From: Sphingomonas sp. TDK1
GTDB lineage: Bacteria > Pseudomonadota > Alphaproteobacteria > Sphingomonadales > Sphingomonadaceae
Reading direction: 5' to 3'
DNA length: 64,000 nt
Assembly: GCF_001650735.1 (NCBI RefSeq)
Contig: NZ_LXVY01000034.1
Coordinates: 62,001 to 126,000, forward strand
Of the stretch, positions 41,757 to 51,388 are shown piece by piece. The translations under genes were made by a program, and so were the position numbers. Below the pieces are notes generated by a model. The model made no database searches, was not told the DNA's origin, and saw nothing but the letters and a program-made list of their open reading frames with translations. Within the stretch, counting starts at the first letter, position 1; each line of letters opens with the position of its first letter.

Positions 41757-43205
41757 TCAGGCGCCGGCCAGGCCGTGGCCGACCATGTCGAGCGGGCGGA
41801 TGGTCTTGTCGAACAGCGCTTCGTCGACCTTCCCGGAGGCGAGGGCCGCCTGTTTCAAGGTGGTGCCGTCTGCGATCGCCTTCTCGGCGATGTGCGCGGC
41901 GTTCTGGTAGCCGATCACCGGCGACAATGCGGTCACCAGCATCACGCTGCCCTCGACATAGGACTGGATCCGGTCGCGCAGGATCTCGGTGCCCTCGACC
42001 GAGAATTCGCGGAACCGGTCGCAGCCATCCGCGAGGATGCGGATCGAGTGCAGCACGTTGTTGATGATCACCGGGCGCATCGCGTTGAGCTCGAAATTGC
42101 CCTGGCTGCCGGCGAAGGCGACCGCGCTGTCGTTGCCGAGCACCTGGATGGCGATCATCACCATCGCCTCGCACTGGGTGGGGTTCACCTTGCCGGGCAT
42201 GATCGACGAGCCGGGCTCGTTTTCCGGCAGCTTCAGTTCGCCGAAGCCGCAGCGCGGGCCCGAGGCGAGCCAGCGCATGTCGTTGGCGATCTTCATCAGC
42301 GCGACGGCCAGGCCCCGCAGCCCCGCCGAGGCGCGAACCATTGCGTCGAGCGAGCCTTGCGCAGTGAACTTGTTGGGCGCGGTGACGAAGGGCTTGCCGG
42401 TGAGATCAGCGATGGTGGCCGCTACGTCGCGCGAGAAGCCGGCCGGCGCGTTGAGCCCGGTGCCGACGGCGGTGCCGCCGACCGCCAGCTCATAGAGACC
42501 GCCGCGGCTCTCCTCGATCGCGGCGATGCAAGCGCGGATTTGCCCGGCCCAGCCATGCCATTCCTGGCCAACCGTCAGCGGCACCGCGTCCTCCAGATGG
42601 GTGCGGCCGATCTTGACGACGTCCATCCAGCCATCGGCTTTCTTCTCGATCACCCCTGCTAATCGTGTGACCGCAGGCAAAAGCTCGGTATCGATCGCCA
42701 GGATCGTCGCGACATGCATCGCGGTCGGGAAGCTATCGTTCGACGACTGGCCCATGTTGACGTCGTCGTTCGGACCGACCGGATGCTGGCTGCCCAGCGT
42801 GCCGCCGAGCAGCTGGATCGCGCGGTTCGACAGCACCTCGTTTACGTTCATGTTCGACTGGGTGCCGGAGCCGGTCTGCCAGACATAGAGCGGGAAGTGG
42901 TCGTCGAGCTTGCCTGCGATCGCCTCGTCGGCCGCCTGGACGATGGCGTCCCGCTTCCAACCCGGCAGGCGGCCGGAGGCGGCGTTTACCAGTGCACAGG
43001 CTTTTTTCACCGTGCCATAGGCGTGGTAGACCGCCTTGGGCATGCGATCACCGCCGATATTGAAGTGGTGAAGCGAGCGCTCGGTCTGCGCCCCCCAATA
43101 GCGATTGGCGGGAACGGCAACCGTACCCATGCTGTCGAACTCATCGCGCGTGCCGGTCGCCTGGATGCCGATCGGGACCATTTGCAGAACGGGTGTATCG
43201 GTCAA
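41757..43205 (-). CDS. fumC: Fumarate hydratase class II
   Basis: The protein is about 482 residues from a TTG at 43205, which has AAGGAG about seven bases upstream. An in-frame ATG at 43181 would give 474 residues. The class II fumarase/aspartase signatures are present: DSMGTVAVPANRYWGAQTERS, NMNVNEVLSNRA, and the family signature GSSIMPGKVNPTQCEA with its catalytic Ser loop. It hydrates fumarate to malate. First gene of the operon with cupin, mqo and thrE. The long region upstream contains a short palindrome (43417-43427) of unknown role. Confidence 0.96.
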   Translation of the reverse strand: MTDTPVLQMVPIGIQATGTRDEFDSMGTVAVPANRYWGAQTERSLHHFNIGGDRMPKAVYHAYGTVKKACALVNAASGRLPGWKRDAIVQAADEAIAGKLDDHFPLYVWQTGSGTQSNMNVNEVLSNRAIQLLGGTLGSQHPVGPNDDVNMGQSSNDSFPTAMHVATILAIDTELLPAVTRLAGVIEKKADGWMDVVKIGRTHLEDAVPLTVGQEWHGWAGQIRACIAAIEESRGGLYELAVGGTAVGTGLNAPAGFSRDVAATIADLTGKPFVTAPNKFTAQGSLDAMVRASAGLRGLAVALMKIANDMRWLASGPRCGFGELKLPENEPGSSIMPGKVNPTQCEAMVMIAIQVLGNDSAVAFAGSQGNFELNAMRPVIINNVLHSIRILADGCDRFREFSVEGTEILRDRIQSYVEGSVMLVTALSPVIGYQNAAHIAEKAIADGTTLKQAALASGKVDEALFDKTIRPLDMVGHGLAGA

Positions 43206-43823
43206 TGCAACGCTCCTTGCTTTCGGAAATGGGGGGGGAGCAACGCGCCGATCCGGGAAGCACCTGAAGAGGCGCTTCACGATGCAGATGCAGAGGCGGC
43301 GTTGCGCGTAGGCTCAGGGCGCCGTTCGCGTGGCCGCCTGGCGCGCCATTGCTTGGAACTCGGGAGCGTGAGGAGACGGTGAGGGAGCAGATACTGTCCC
43401 GACGTTCGCAACGCTTGTAATCATTACTACAGGCTCCCGATGGAGAGCCCGTAACGTCTGAAGAAATGCCCGCTTGTAACAGTCATCTCAAGGTATGCGT
43501 GGATCCCTGCGAACCTATACGAACGAGTGATCTGCTTCGTTAGCGTCTCTGCGCGAGGCTGCGATTGCGCATGGGACCGAGGGATGGGGGTCGAGATCTG
43601 GGCGGCTGTCACTGCTGCACCGGTTCACCCGCCTGGAGAACCGGACGGCTGGCCGTCCGACAACCGGTGTATATGGCCACATTCATCACGCGCGACAGCA
43701 TCGCCGATCCGCGACGCGGGAACTCGTCGCGGATGAAGATGGGGCTCGCAGGCTTCGGGCTGCAGGGACCGGGCGAGCAAATACCGGCGGCTGGCCCTGG
43801 CTGCAGCCGCCCGGCCGCCCCCG
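43206..43823. other. Long intergenic region between fumC and the M1 peptidase
   Basis: This 618-bp stretch must contain the fumC promoter. It has an 11-base palindrome GTAATCATTAC (43417-43427) and an 8-bp-stem hairpin CGGACGGC/GCCGTCCG (43642-43659). Short open frames cross it on both strands, but none has a convincing start, ribosome-binding site or recognisable family. I see no gene or RNA that I can support. Confidence 0.5.
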
Positions 43824-45797
43824 CTACCGCGCTGCGTTGTTGCTCCGGTCGCGGTCGGGCAACTTGTGATCGGGATCGATTTCCGCACGAACAATGCGCT
43901 TCGGCCCGGGCACATATACGTCGGTGGTCGCCGTGCGAATCCAGGTCTCCGCCGGCAGGATCAAATCGCGCTTGGATCCGTCGGCGAAGCTGATGCGCAA
44001 TGTGGCGGGCATCACCATCGGATCGCGGTTCTCCACCGTCACCAGCGATCCCGCACCGTCCCGTGCCGGGCTGATCCGCGTGACCGCCTGATCGAGCGTC
44101 CAATTGTGGACATACCAGCCGCGCCACCACCAGCTGAGGTCTTCGCCGCTGGCGTCCTCCATCGCGCGGAAGAAGTCGGCGGGCTTGGGATGCTTGAACG
44201 CCCAGGCGGCGACGAACCGGCGGAAGGCCGGATCGAAACGCTCGGGGCCGAGGATCTGCTCCCGCAACAGGGTAAGGCCGAGCGCGGATTTGAAATAGGT
44301 CACGGCGTGCCGATATTTCTCGGTCACCGTATCGGCGCGCGAAAGGATCGGCGGCGCGTTGGGATCGGCGAGCACCGGCAGGATCTCATCCACCGGATTA
44401 CCGCCGCCCTCGGCATATTCGCCGTCGCGCTTGGGCCCATATTCGCCGTGGTTGAAAGCATCGGATTCGTACACGTCGATGAAGGTGTTGAAACCTTCGT
44501 CCATCCAGGCGTCACGGCGTTCGTCGAAGCCGACGATCATCGGGAACCAGCTATGGCCGATCTCGTGCGCGGTGATCCAGAACAGTTCCTTGCCCGTATC
44601 CTCGATCCCGTCGAAGACGATGCCGGGATATTCCATCCCCGTCGCGATGCCGGCGACATTGACCGCGTTGGGCCAGGGATAGGGATACCAGCGGCGCGAG
44701 AATTCCTCGACAGCGTGCTTCAGATATTCGGTCGAGCGGCCCCATTTGTCACGGCCCTGGCTCTCCGCCGGATAGACCGACATCGCCAGGCCGGTCTTGC
44801 CGCCGGGCAGGTTCATCCGCGCGGCATCCCAAGCGAAGGCGGACGAGGCCGCGAAGGCGACGTCGCGGCTGTTCTCCATGCGGAAATGCCAGGTGAGCGT
44901 GCCGTCCTGCCTGGGGCGGGAAGCCGGGGTGCCGATCTCGTCCGGCGCGATCACCTCGATGGTCGCGTCGCTTGTCCGCGCCTTTGCGAGTCGTGCCCGC
45001 TGGGTGGTGGTCAGCACGTCCTGCGGGTTCTGTAGCTCGCCCGATCCTGCCACGATCATGGTGGCGGGCAGCGTCACCCAATAGTCGAAATCTCCATAGT
45101 CGAGGTAGAATTCTTGGTCCAGATAGGGGAGGGGATCCCAGCCGCGCAGATCGTCATAGACCGCCATGCGCGGATACCATTGCGCGATGTTGTAGACCTC
45201 GCCGTCGCGTGCCTTGCCCCAGGCCATGCGTCCACCCCATTCGCCGGGGACGGTGAAATGATAGCGGATGCGCAAGGTCAGCTTGCCGTGGGAGGGCAAT
45301 GCCGTGGACAAGGGCACCTGCATGCGTGTGTCCGAGATTACGGGCGCAACCGCCATCGTTTTGCCGCCGGACAACAACTCGACCGTCTCGATCACCATGC
45401 CGTCTGTCGTGCCGCCCGGCACGCGCCCGCTCGCCAGATGACCGCGTGAGTCCGGGCGGTAGAGGTTCTGGTCGAGTTGGAGCCAGAGATAGTCGAGGCG
45501 GTCGGGGCTGTTGTTGGTGTAGGTGATCGTCGCCGTACCGCTGACGCGCTTGACGGCCGGATCGAGGGTCGCGTGGATCTGATAGTCCGACCGATTCTGC
45601 CAATAGCCCGGTCCGGGCATGCCGTTCGCGCCTCGAACCGTGTTTGCGGCGCTGGGCAGTGCGAGCGGCGCGAAGGTCACCATCGGATCGTAGCGCGTCT
45701 GTGCAACCGCGGGCAGGGCAGCGAAGGCGAGCGCCCCGGCGAGAGGATAGACGAGGTGTTTCAGGGGACGGCTCCGTTTGTCTCGAATGGTCAGCAT
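43824..45797 (-). CDS. Exported M1 family metallopeptidase
   Basis: The 657-residue protein starts at the ATG at 45797 and has a signal peptide (basic MLTIRDKRSRPLKH, hydrophobic core, cleavage after AVAQ). The N-terminal beta domain precedes a gluzincin catalytic domain. The zinc site is ITAHEIGHSWFP, with the third ligand Glu in DAWMDEGFNTF. The exopeptidase GAMEN loop is altered to ATGMEYPGIV, as in many bacterial M1 homologues. It probably trims peptides in the periplasm. The gene is transcribed alone. In-frame codons upstream of 45797 (to 45986) lack protein-like character. Confidence 0.9.
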   Translation of the reverse strand: MLTIRDKRSRPLKHLVYPLAGALAFAALPAVAQTRYDPMVTFAPLALPSAANTVRGANGMPGPGYWQNRSDYQIHATLDPAVKRVSGTATITYTNNSPDRLDYLWLQLDQNLYRPDSRGHLASGRVPGGTTDGMVIETVELLSGGKTMAVAPVISDTRMQVPLSTALPSHGKLTLRIRYHFTVPGEWGGRMAWGKARDGEVYNIAQWYPRMAVYDDLRGWDPLPYLDQEFYLDYGDFDYWVTLPATMIVAGSGELQNPQDVLTTTQRARLAKARTSDATIEVIAPDEIGTPASRPRQDGTLTWHFRMENSRDVAFAASSAFAWDAARMNLPGGKTGLAMSVYPAESQGRDKWGRSTEYLKHAVEEFSRRWYPYPWPNAVNVAGIATGMEYPGIVFDGIEDTGKELFWITAHEIGHSWFPMIVGFDERRDAWMDEGFNTFIDVYESDAFNHGEYGPKRDGEYAEGGGNPVDEILPVLADPNAPPILSRADTVTEKYRHAVTYFKSALGLTLLREQILGPERFDPAFRRFVAAWAFKHPKPADFFRAMEDASGEDLSWWWRGWYVHNWTLDQAVTRISPARDGAGSLVTVENRDPMVMPATLRISFADGSKRDLILPAETWIRTATTDVYVPGPKRIVRAEIDPDHKLPDRDRSNNAAR

Positions 45798-46199
45798 AGG
45801 AAGATGCGTCGCATCGTCCACCGATTTTGGCGCGATGGGGCAGCGGGGATCGCGGTCTCGAGCAGCGCCGGCGATGCGCGCATTACCGATCCCCCGTCTG
45901 GCATCTCGGGCCCGATCGTCAGCCTCAGGGGCCTTTCGAACGTGGAACGGGTCCGGCGCCTGGCGCTCGTCGACGAACTCGCTCATCCGCTGATCGACGC
46001 GCGCTGGGGCGCAGGCGTCGCCAGCCGGGCACTACGCCGGTGGCGCTGGGCAGCAATCCCGCGGTCAGTGGGAGCCGCAGGGGGCGGCGCAGCGTGGAGC
46101 GTGTCGTCAGGCCGGTCGCGTTGAACGAATGCGGCTCGGTATCGTCGACATAGCCGCTCGACTGGTGATAGCTGAAATCACAGCCATTTGGAGAGAATG
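45798..46199. other. Intergenic region between divergent M1 peptidase and GH43 genes
   Basis: The 402-bp region holds the promoters of the two divergent genes. Open frames cross it but have no recognisable domain and no ribosome-binding site. I see nothing else in it. Confidence 0.5.
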
Positions 46200-47216
46200 A
46201 TGACCAAGGCATTTTCGCACGCAATGCTGGCGCTCAGCTGGCTGGTGCCGTTCGGTGGACCAGTATCGGCAGTTGCGCAGACAGCTGCGACGACAGTCCT
46301 CGGCTCGAACCCGATCATCCGTGACAAGTTCACCGCCGATCCTGCCCCGCTGGTGGTTGGCGACCGGCTGTACCTCTATGCCGGTCACGACGAGGCGCAG
46401 CGCGACGAAATGTTCAACATGCGCGAATGGCTGGTCTATTCGACGACTGATATGCGCCACTGGACCGACCATGGCGCAATCATGAAAGTCGCCGATTTCA
46501 AATGGGCGAAAAAGGATGCCTGGGCCTCGCAGACGATCGCCAAGAACGGCAAGTTCTGGTTCTACGCCGCCATCGAGCATGACGCGACCAACCCCGGCAA
46601 GGCGATCGCGGTCGCCGTCTCGGACAGCCCGACAGGGCCGTTCGTAGACGCCAAGGGGTCGGCGCTGATCACCAACAGCATGACGCCCAAGGGAACGCAC
46701 AGCTGGGAAGACATCGACCCGACGGTGTTCACAGACGACGACGGCACCACGTGGATCGCCTGGGGCAACCGCCAATGCTATATCGCCAAGCTGAAGCCCA
46801 ACATGATCGAAATTGACGGGCCGATCACCGAGATCACGCCGCCGCATTTTGAGGAAGGGCCATGGCTGCACAAGCGCGGCGCCCTCTATTACCTCACCTA
46901 TGCGTCGCTGGATCGTTCGACACATCGCGACGAGAAGGTATCTTACGCCACCGCACCTTCCATAAAGGGGCCTTGGACCTATCGGGGCGAACTGACCGGC
47001 TCCGGCAAGTACAGCTTTACGATCCATCCCGGTATCGCCCAGTTCAAGGGTGATTGGTACCTCTTCCTGCACAACGCAACGCTGGCGATCGGCGACCTGA
47101 GCGGCGCGATCGGGCGCCGGGCCGTCACTGTCGAAAGGCTCGACTATAATGCGGACGGAACGATGAAGCCGGTGGTGCAGACCGAGGCAGGCGTCACCGC
47201 ACCGCGCGGCCGGTAA
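46200..47216 (+). CDS. Exported GH43 family glycoside hydrolase
   Basis: The 338-residue protein has a signal peptide ending around VSAVAQ and a single five-bladed beta-propeller. The three catalytic acids of GH43 are visible: the base Asp in FTADPAPLVVGDRLYLY, the pKa-modulating Asp in WEDIDPTVFTDDDG, and the acid Glu in FEEGPWLHKRG. Family members act on arabinan, arabinoxylan or xylan side chains, mostly removing alpha-L-arabinofuranose or beta-xylose. Start: ATG 46200 with GGAGAG upstream; the adjacent ATG 46197 is equally in frame. A TonB-dependent receptor gene follows after 133 bp. Confidence 0.92.
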   Translation: MTKAFSHAMLALSWLVPFGGPVSAVAQTAATTVLGSNPIIRDKFTADPAPLVVGDRLYLYAGHDEAQRDEMFNMREWLVYSTTDMRHWTDHGAIMKVADFKWAKKDAWASQTIAKNGKFWFYAAIEHDATNPGKAIAVAVSDSPTGPFVDAKGSALITNSMTPKGTHSWEDIDPTVFTDDDGTTWIAWGNRQCYIAKLKPNMIEIDGPITEITPPHFEEGPWLHKRGALYYLTYASLDRSTHRDEKVSYATAPSIKGPWTYRGELTGSGKYSFTIHPGIAQFKGDWYLFLHNATLAIGDLSGAIGRRAVTVERLDYNADGTMKPVVQTEAGVTAPRGR

Positions 47217-47349
47217 GGACGCTACCCGGGGGACGGCCTCACCGCTCCCGGCAACATTCCGTAACAATCCTCTCGCTTGCGCAACAATTCGCAGGACGTT
47301 ACAACATATCATACATCTGGCGGCCCGTGCGGTCGCCTAACGTCGCGAA

Positions 47350-49557
47350 ATGGGCCCGCCACGGCCGTGGCCGGCGCCCGTACCAGGCACAGGGGACTTG
47401 GCGTTGCATCTTTCCGTTTGTACCGGCTTGCTTGCCGGCGCTCTTTCGTTCGCCCTGCTGCTCTCCGCACCGGCCTTCGCTCAGGCGGAGCAGGACACCG
47501 GGCCGGAGCAGGCGCGCGAGGAGATTACTGTCAACGGCGTACGCCAGTCCTATCGCGGCAATTTCGCGCTGCGCGAGATCCCGCAGGCGATCGCGGTGAT
47601 CGAGGAAAAGGTACTGCAGCAGCAGAACATTACCCGGCTCACGGATGCGCTGGATCTAAACGCTTCGGTCGCCCGCCAGAACACGTTGGGCGGCCTGTGG
47701 GATTCCTTCGCGATCCGCGGCTTTGCCGGCGACGAGAACCTGCCGAGCGGCTATCTGGTCAACGGCTTCAACGGCGGGCGCGGATTCAGCGGCCAGCGCG
47801 ACGTGGCGGGGATCGAGCGGATCGAAGTGCTGAAAGGACCGGCGGCGGCGCTGCTCGGTCGCGGCGAGCCGGGCGGGACCATCAATCTCGTCACCAAGCA
47901 GGCCCAGCTCGGCCGCAGCTTCGGCTCGGCGTCGCTCCAATATGGCAGCTTCGATCGGGTGCGCGCCGAGGGAGATGCCAATATCGCGCTCACCCCCGGC
48001 ATCACCGCCCGGCTGATCGGCTATGCTGAAGATGGCAACACGTTCCGTGATACGGTGCACCAGAAGCGCTGGGGCCTGCTGCCATCGTTCGGCGTCGCGC
48101 TGGGGTATGCGACCCGTGTGACGTATGATTTCGAATGGACGCGCGTAGAGACGCCATTCGATCGCGGCATCGTTGTGCTGAACGGCAATTTCAGCACGGT
48201 GCCGCGCTCACGCTTCCTCGGCGAGCCGGGCGACGGCGACACGGTGGCGCGCGCTACCGGACACCAACTGCGCGTGCAGCATGATTTCGGCGATCGCTGG
48301 AGCCTGCTGGTCGGTGCCAGCCACCGCGACACGCTTCTGACCGGCTTCTCCTCCGACGCCGAGACAGCGGGACCGCGCCAGAAATTGTTCGTCGACGGCC
48401 ATTCGCTGTCCCGCCAGCGCCGCAGCCGCTACTATGATGCGGCGCAGACCGCGGTGCGCGCGGAGGTGTCCGGCATCGTAGAGACCGGGCCGCTGCGCCA
48501 CCGCCTGCTGTTTGGGGCAGACCATGACCGGTTTGTCTACGATCAGGTCTTCACCCGCGTCCGCCCGCCGGTGGTGTCGTCCAACCCCAGCGACCGCGCG
48601 GGCTATGTGATCGACCTCCGCAACCCCGTCTATGGCCGCTTCCCGTTGCCGATGCCGGCGGTGATTACCGACCGTCGCGACCTGCAGCAGGCTACCGGTG
48701 CCTATGTGCAGGACCAGATCAGCCTGACCGACCGGCTGCAGATCCGGGTCGGCGGCAGGTATGACCATTTGCTGCTGCGTACGGACAATCGCCAGACCGC
48801 AGTGCATAGCCGCCGCAGCCGCGACCGGTTCAGCCCGCAGGCAGGTATCGTGTACCGGCTGAGCGATTTGCTGAGCCTTTATGCCAGCTATGGCGAAGGC
48901 TATCGCGCCAATGTCGGTACGGACGCCGCGGGGATGATCTTCGATCCGGAAACGACCCGATCGATCGAGACGGGCGTCAAGCTGGTGGCGTTCGGCGGAC
49001 GCTTGAACGGGACCGTGTCCGTGTTCGAGATGAACAAGCGCAACGTGCTGGCGACCGATACCGGCAATCCCGGCTTCTCGGTAGCGATCGGCAAGGCACG
49101 CAGCCGTGGGGTGGAAATGGATCTTTCCGGCAAGCTGCCCGGCAATTTCGACCTGCTGTTCAGCTATGCCTATATCGACGCCGAGGCGCGCTCGAACGTG
49201 CTCGATCCCAATTTCTCGTTCCAGGTGCGGCCGGGCGACCGGCTGATCAACATCCCCGATCATACGGCCAGTGTGCTGCTGGCACGCGATGTGACGATTG
49301 CGGGGGCGAAGGCGCGGTTCGGCGGCGCTGTGCAATATGTGGGCGAACGCTCGGGCGAGACGGGCACGCCGTTCACCCTGCCGTCGCACACGTTGGCACG
49401 GGTGTTCGTGGAGGCCAATCTGACCGAGCGGCTGCAATTGTTCGGTACCGTCTCGAACCTTTTCGACGCGGCCTGGTACGCCAACAGCTACACCCAGCTC
49501 TGGGTCCAGCCGGGCGCCCCCCGCACGGCGACCATCGGCCTGCGGGCGGCCTTCTGA
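47350..49557 (+). CDS. TonB-dependent receptor (siderophore-receptor type)
   Basis: The 735-residue protein has a signal peptide (LHLSVCTGLLAGALSFALLLSAPAFAQ), a plug domain (EITVNGVRQSYRGNFALREIPQAIAVI, IRGFAGDENLPSGYLVNGF, GIERIEVLKGPAAALLGRGEPGGTINLVTK) and a 22-strand barrel ending in the typical aromatic C-terminus (ATIGLRAAF). The plug pattern is that of FhuA/FoxA-type ferri-siderophore receptors. The start at 47350 gives a long leader; TTG codons at 47398 or 47404 would give a shorter one. Neighbours are GH43 and an M14 carboxypeptidase, so a non-iron ligand cannot be excluded. Confidence 0.92.
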   Translation: MGPPRPWPAPVPGTGDLALHLSVCTGLLAGALSFALLLSAPAFAQAEQDTGPEQAREEITVNGVRQSYRGNFALREIPQAIAVIEEKVLQQQNITRLTDALDLNASVARQNTLGGLWDSFAIRGFAGDENLPSGYLVNGFNGGRGFSGQRDVAGIERIEVLKGPAAALLGRGEPGGTINLVTKQAQLGRSFGSASLQYGSFDRVRAEGDANIALTPGITARLIGYAEDGNTFRDTVHQKRWGLLPSFGVALGYATRVTYDFEWTRVETPFDRGIVVLNGNFSTVPRSRFLGEPGDGDTVARATGHQLRVQHDFGDRWSLLVGASHRDTLLTGFSSDAETAGPRQKLFVDGHSLSRQRRSRYYDAAQTAVRAEVSGIVETGPLRHRLLFGADHDRFVYDQVFTRVRPPVVSSNPSDRAGYVIDLRNPVYGRFPLPMPAVITDRRDLQQATGAYVQDQISLTDRLQIRVGGRYDHLLLRTDNRQTAVHSRRSRDRFSPQAGIVYRLSDLLSLYASYGEGYRANVGTDAAGMIFDPETTRSIETGVKLVAFGGRLNGTVSVFEMNKRNVLATDTGNPGFSVAIGKARSRGVEMDLSGKLPGNFDLLFSYAYIDAEARSNVLDPNFSFQVRPGDRLINIPDHTASVLLARDVTIAGAKARFGGAVQYVGERSGETGTPFTLPSHTLARVFVEANLTERLQLFGTVSNLFDAAWYANSYTQLWVQPGAPRTATIGLRAAF

Positions 49558-49597
49558 GCCCCGGCGCGATCCCTGATGCAACAAGAGTGCTGAAACG

Positions 49598-51388
49598 ATG
49601 ATGCTTCCGTACCGCCCGCGGGCGACACTTGCCGCCTTGCTGTTCTGCGCGAGCGCCACTGACGTCCGCGCGCAGGATGTGCTGGACCTGCCGCCGGTGC
49701 TGCCCTGGTCGGGCAAGAGCGCGGCGCTGGTCGCAAAGCCTGGCGACCCCTGGATCACGCCGGCCGAGGCGGCGGGCTTCAGGACGACGCCGCGCTATGC
49801 CGAGGTGCGGGCATGGCTCGAACGGCTCGATGCGACGTCCGATCTGATCTCGCTGCGCGGCTTCGGCCGTACCGCGCAAGGGCGCGAGATGTTCTATGTG
49901 CGCGCTAGCAAGGGTGGGGGCTCCAAACCGGTGGTGCTGGTTCAGGGCGGCATTCATTCGGGTGAGATCGACGGCAAGGATGCCGGCTTGATGCTGCTGC
50001 GTGATATCGCATTGCGCGGCAAGGCGGACCTGCTCGATAAGGTCGATCTCGTCTTCGTGCCGATATACAATATCGACGGGCACGAGCAGCTTAGCCGCTG
50101 GAACTTCGTCCATCTGCGGGGCCCGATGGAAAAGGGCGCGGAGGCCAATGCACGCAACATCGATCTAAACCGCGACTATGCCAAGGTCGACGCGCCGGAG
50201 ACGCGCGCGATGATCGGGCTGATCCGGCGGCTCGACCCCATCCTCTATGTCGACTGCCATGTCAGCGAAGGCTTCGACATGCAGTATGACATCACCTTCA
50301 CCTATGCCGGCTGGGGCAAATATGCCCGCCACCGCGCCACCGCCGACTGGCTCGAGCAGCGCTTCGGCCCAGCCGCGATGCAGGCGCTGACCGCGGCGGG
50401 CCACACACCGGTCCTCTATCCCAGCCCGATCGACACGCGCGTGCCGGGCAAGGGCATCCGCTACAGTCCCGAGGGCCCGCGCTACTCGACTGGCTATGGC
50501 GACTTCATCGGCATGCCGACGGTGCTGGTCGAAAACCATATGCTCAAGCCCTATCGGCAGCGCGTGCTAGGCACCTATGTGCTGCTCGAGGCGGCGCTGC
50601 GGATCGCGGGCGCCGATGCCGCGCGGATCGCCGAAGCGAAGGGCAGGGATCGCGCCAGCCGCCCGGTCGAACTGCTCACTCGCTGGACGCCCGCCGAGCA
50701 GCCGATCGGCTGGATCGAGAAGTTCAAGGGCATAGCCTTCGACATGGTACCGTCCCCCGCGTCGGGACGTCCGGAGCAGCGTTGGACGGGTAAGCCGATC
50801 ACCTTCCGCATGCCGATCATCGGCCAGCGCCCCACCGAGAGCGTGCGCCTGCCCAAGGCCTGGTGGATCCCGCCCGAGCAATCGGACGTGATCGACCGCC
50901 TGCGCGTCCACGGCATCGCCTTCGAGACGATCGACGCCTTCCGCACGCTGCAGGTCGATCGGGTGCGTCTGGTCGATGCGAAGCTGACCCAGCCGAAGGA
51001 GGGCAGAGTGCCGATTACCGCGGGGTTCGTCCACGAGGTCGTCGAGCAGACCATGCCGGCAGGCAGCATCCGCGTGCCCGCCGATCAGCCGCTAGGGCTG
51101 CTAGCGGCATCGCTGCTCGAGCCCGAGAGCCAGGATTCGTTTCTCGCATGGGGTTTCTTCCCCGAGATGCTCTCGCCGGTACCGAACACCGACGCCTTCA
51201 TTCTGGCGGCGCTCGGAGAGCGGTTGCTGGCCACCGACCCGTCCATCCAGTCAGCGTTCGAGGCAAAGCTCCAGGCAGAGCCCGCCTTCGCGCGCAATCC
51301 CGATGCACGGCTCGCTTGGCTGTTCGAACGGGCGGGGCAGGGGCACCCCCATCTCCTGCAGTATCCCATCTCGCGGGAGCTGCAGTGA
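49598..51388 (+). CDS. Exported M14 family zinc carboxypeptidase
   Basis: The 596-residue protein has a signal peptide ending ATDVRAQ and an M14 domain. The zinc ligands are His and Glu in VQGGIHSGEIDGKDAG and His in LYVDCHVSEGFD. NARNIDLNRDYAK is the substrate-carboxylate-binding segment. The long C-terminal part (about residue 330 on) is a beta-rich extension of unknown function, typical of this subgroup. It would trim C-terminal residues from peptides, or cell-wall peptides, in the periplasm. It lies 40 bp behind the TonB-dependent receptor on the same strand and is probably cotranscribed. Confidence 0.92.
   Translation: MMLPYRPRATLAALLFCASATDVRAQDVLDLPPVLPWSGKSAALVAKPGDPWITPAEAAGFRTTPRYAEVRAWLERLDATSDLISLRGFGRTAQGREMFYVRASKGGGSKPVVLVQGGIHSGEIDGKDAGLMLLRDIALRGKADLLDKVDLVFVPIYNIDGHEQLSRWNFVHLRGPMEKGAEANARNIDLNRDYAKVDAPETRAMIGLIRRLDPILYVDCHVSEGFDMQYDITFTYAGWGKYARHRATADWLEQRFGPAAMQALTAAGHTPVLYPSPIDTRVPGKGIRYSPEGPRYSTGYGDFIGMPTVLVENHMLKPYRQRVLGTYVLLEAALRIAGADAARIAEAKGRDRASRPVELLTRWTPAEQPIGWIEKFKGIAFDMVPSPASGRPEQRWTGKPITFRMPIIGQRPTESVRLPKAWWIPPEQSDVIDRLRVHGIAFETIDAFRTLQVDRVRLVDAKLTQPKEGRVPITAGFVHEVVEQTMPAGSIRVPADQPLGLLAASLLEPESQDSFLAWGFFPEMLSPVPNTDAFILAALGERLLATDPSIQSAFEAKLQAEPAFARNPDARLAWLFERAGQGHPHLLQYPISRELQ

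Noticed and set aside
43417..43427. Palindrome GTAATCATTAC upstream of fumC
   Set aside because: Eleven bases and over 200 bp from the start codon; no second copy found, so not called as an operator.
43642..43659. Hairpin CGGACGGC/GCCGTCCG in the fumC upstream region
   Set aside because: Short, two-base loop, not next to any gene end and without a T tract; likely chance in GC-rich DNA.
45798..46199. Open frames between the M1 peptidase and GH43 genes
   Set aside because: No domain, no ribosome-binding site, and both strands are equally open; treated as intergenic.
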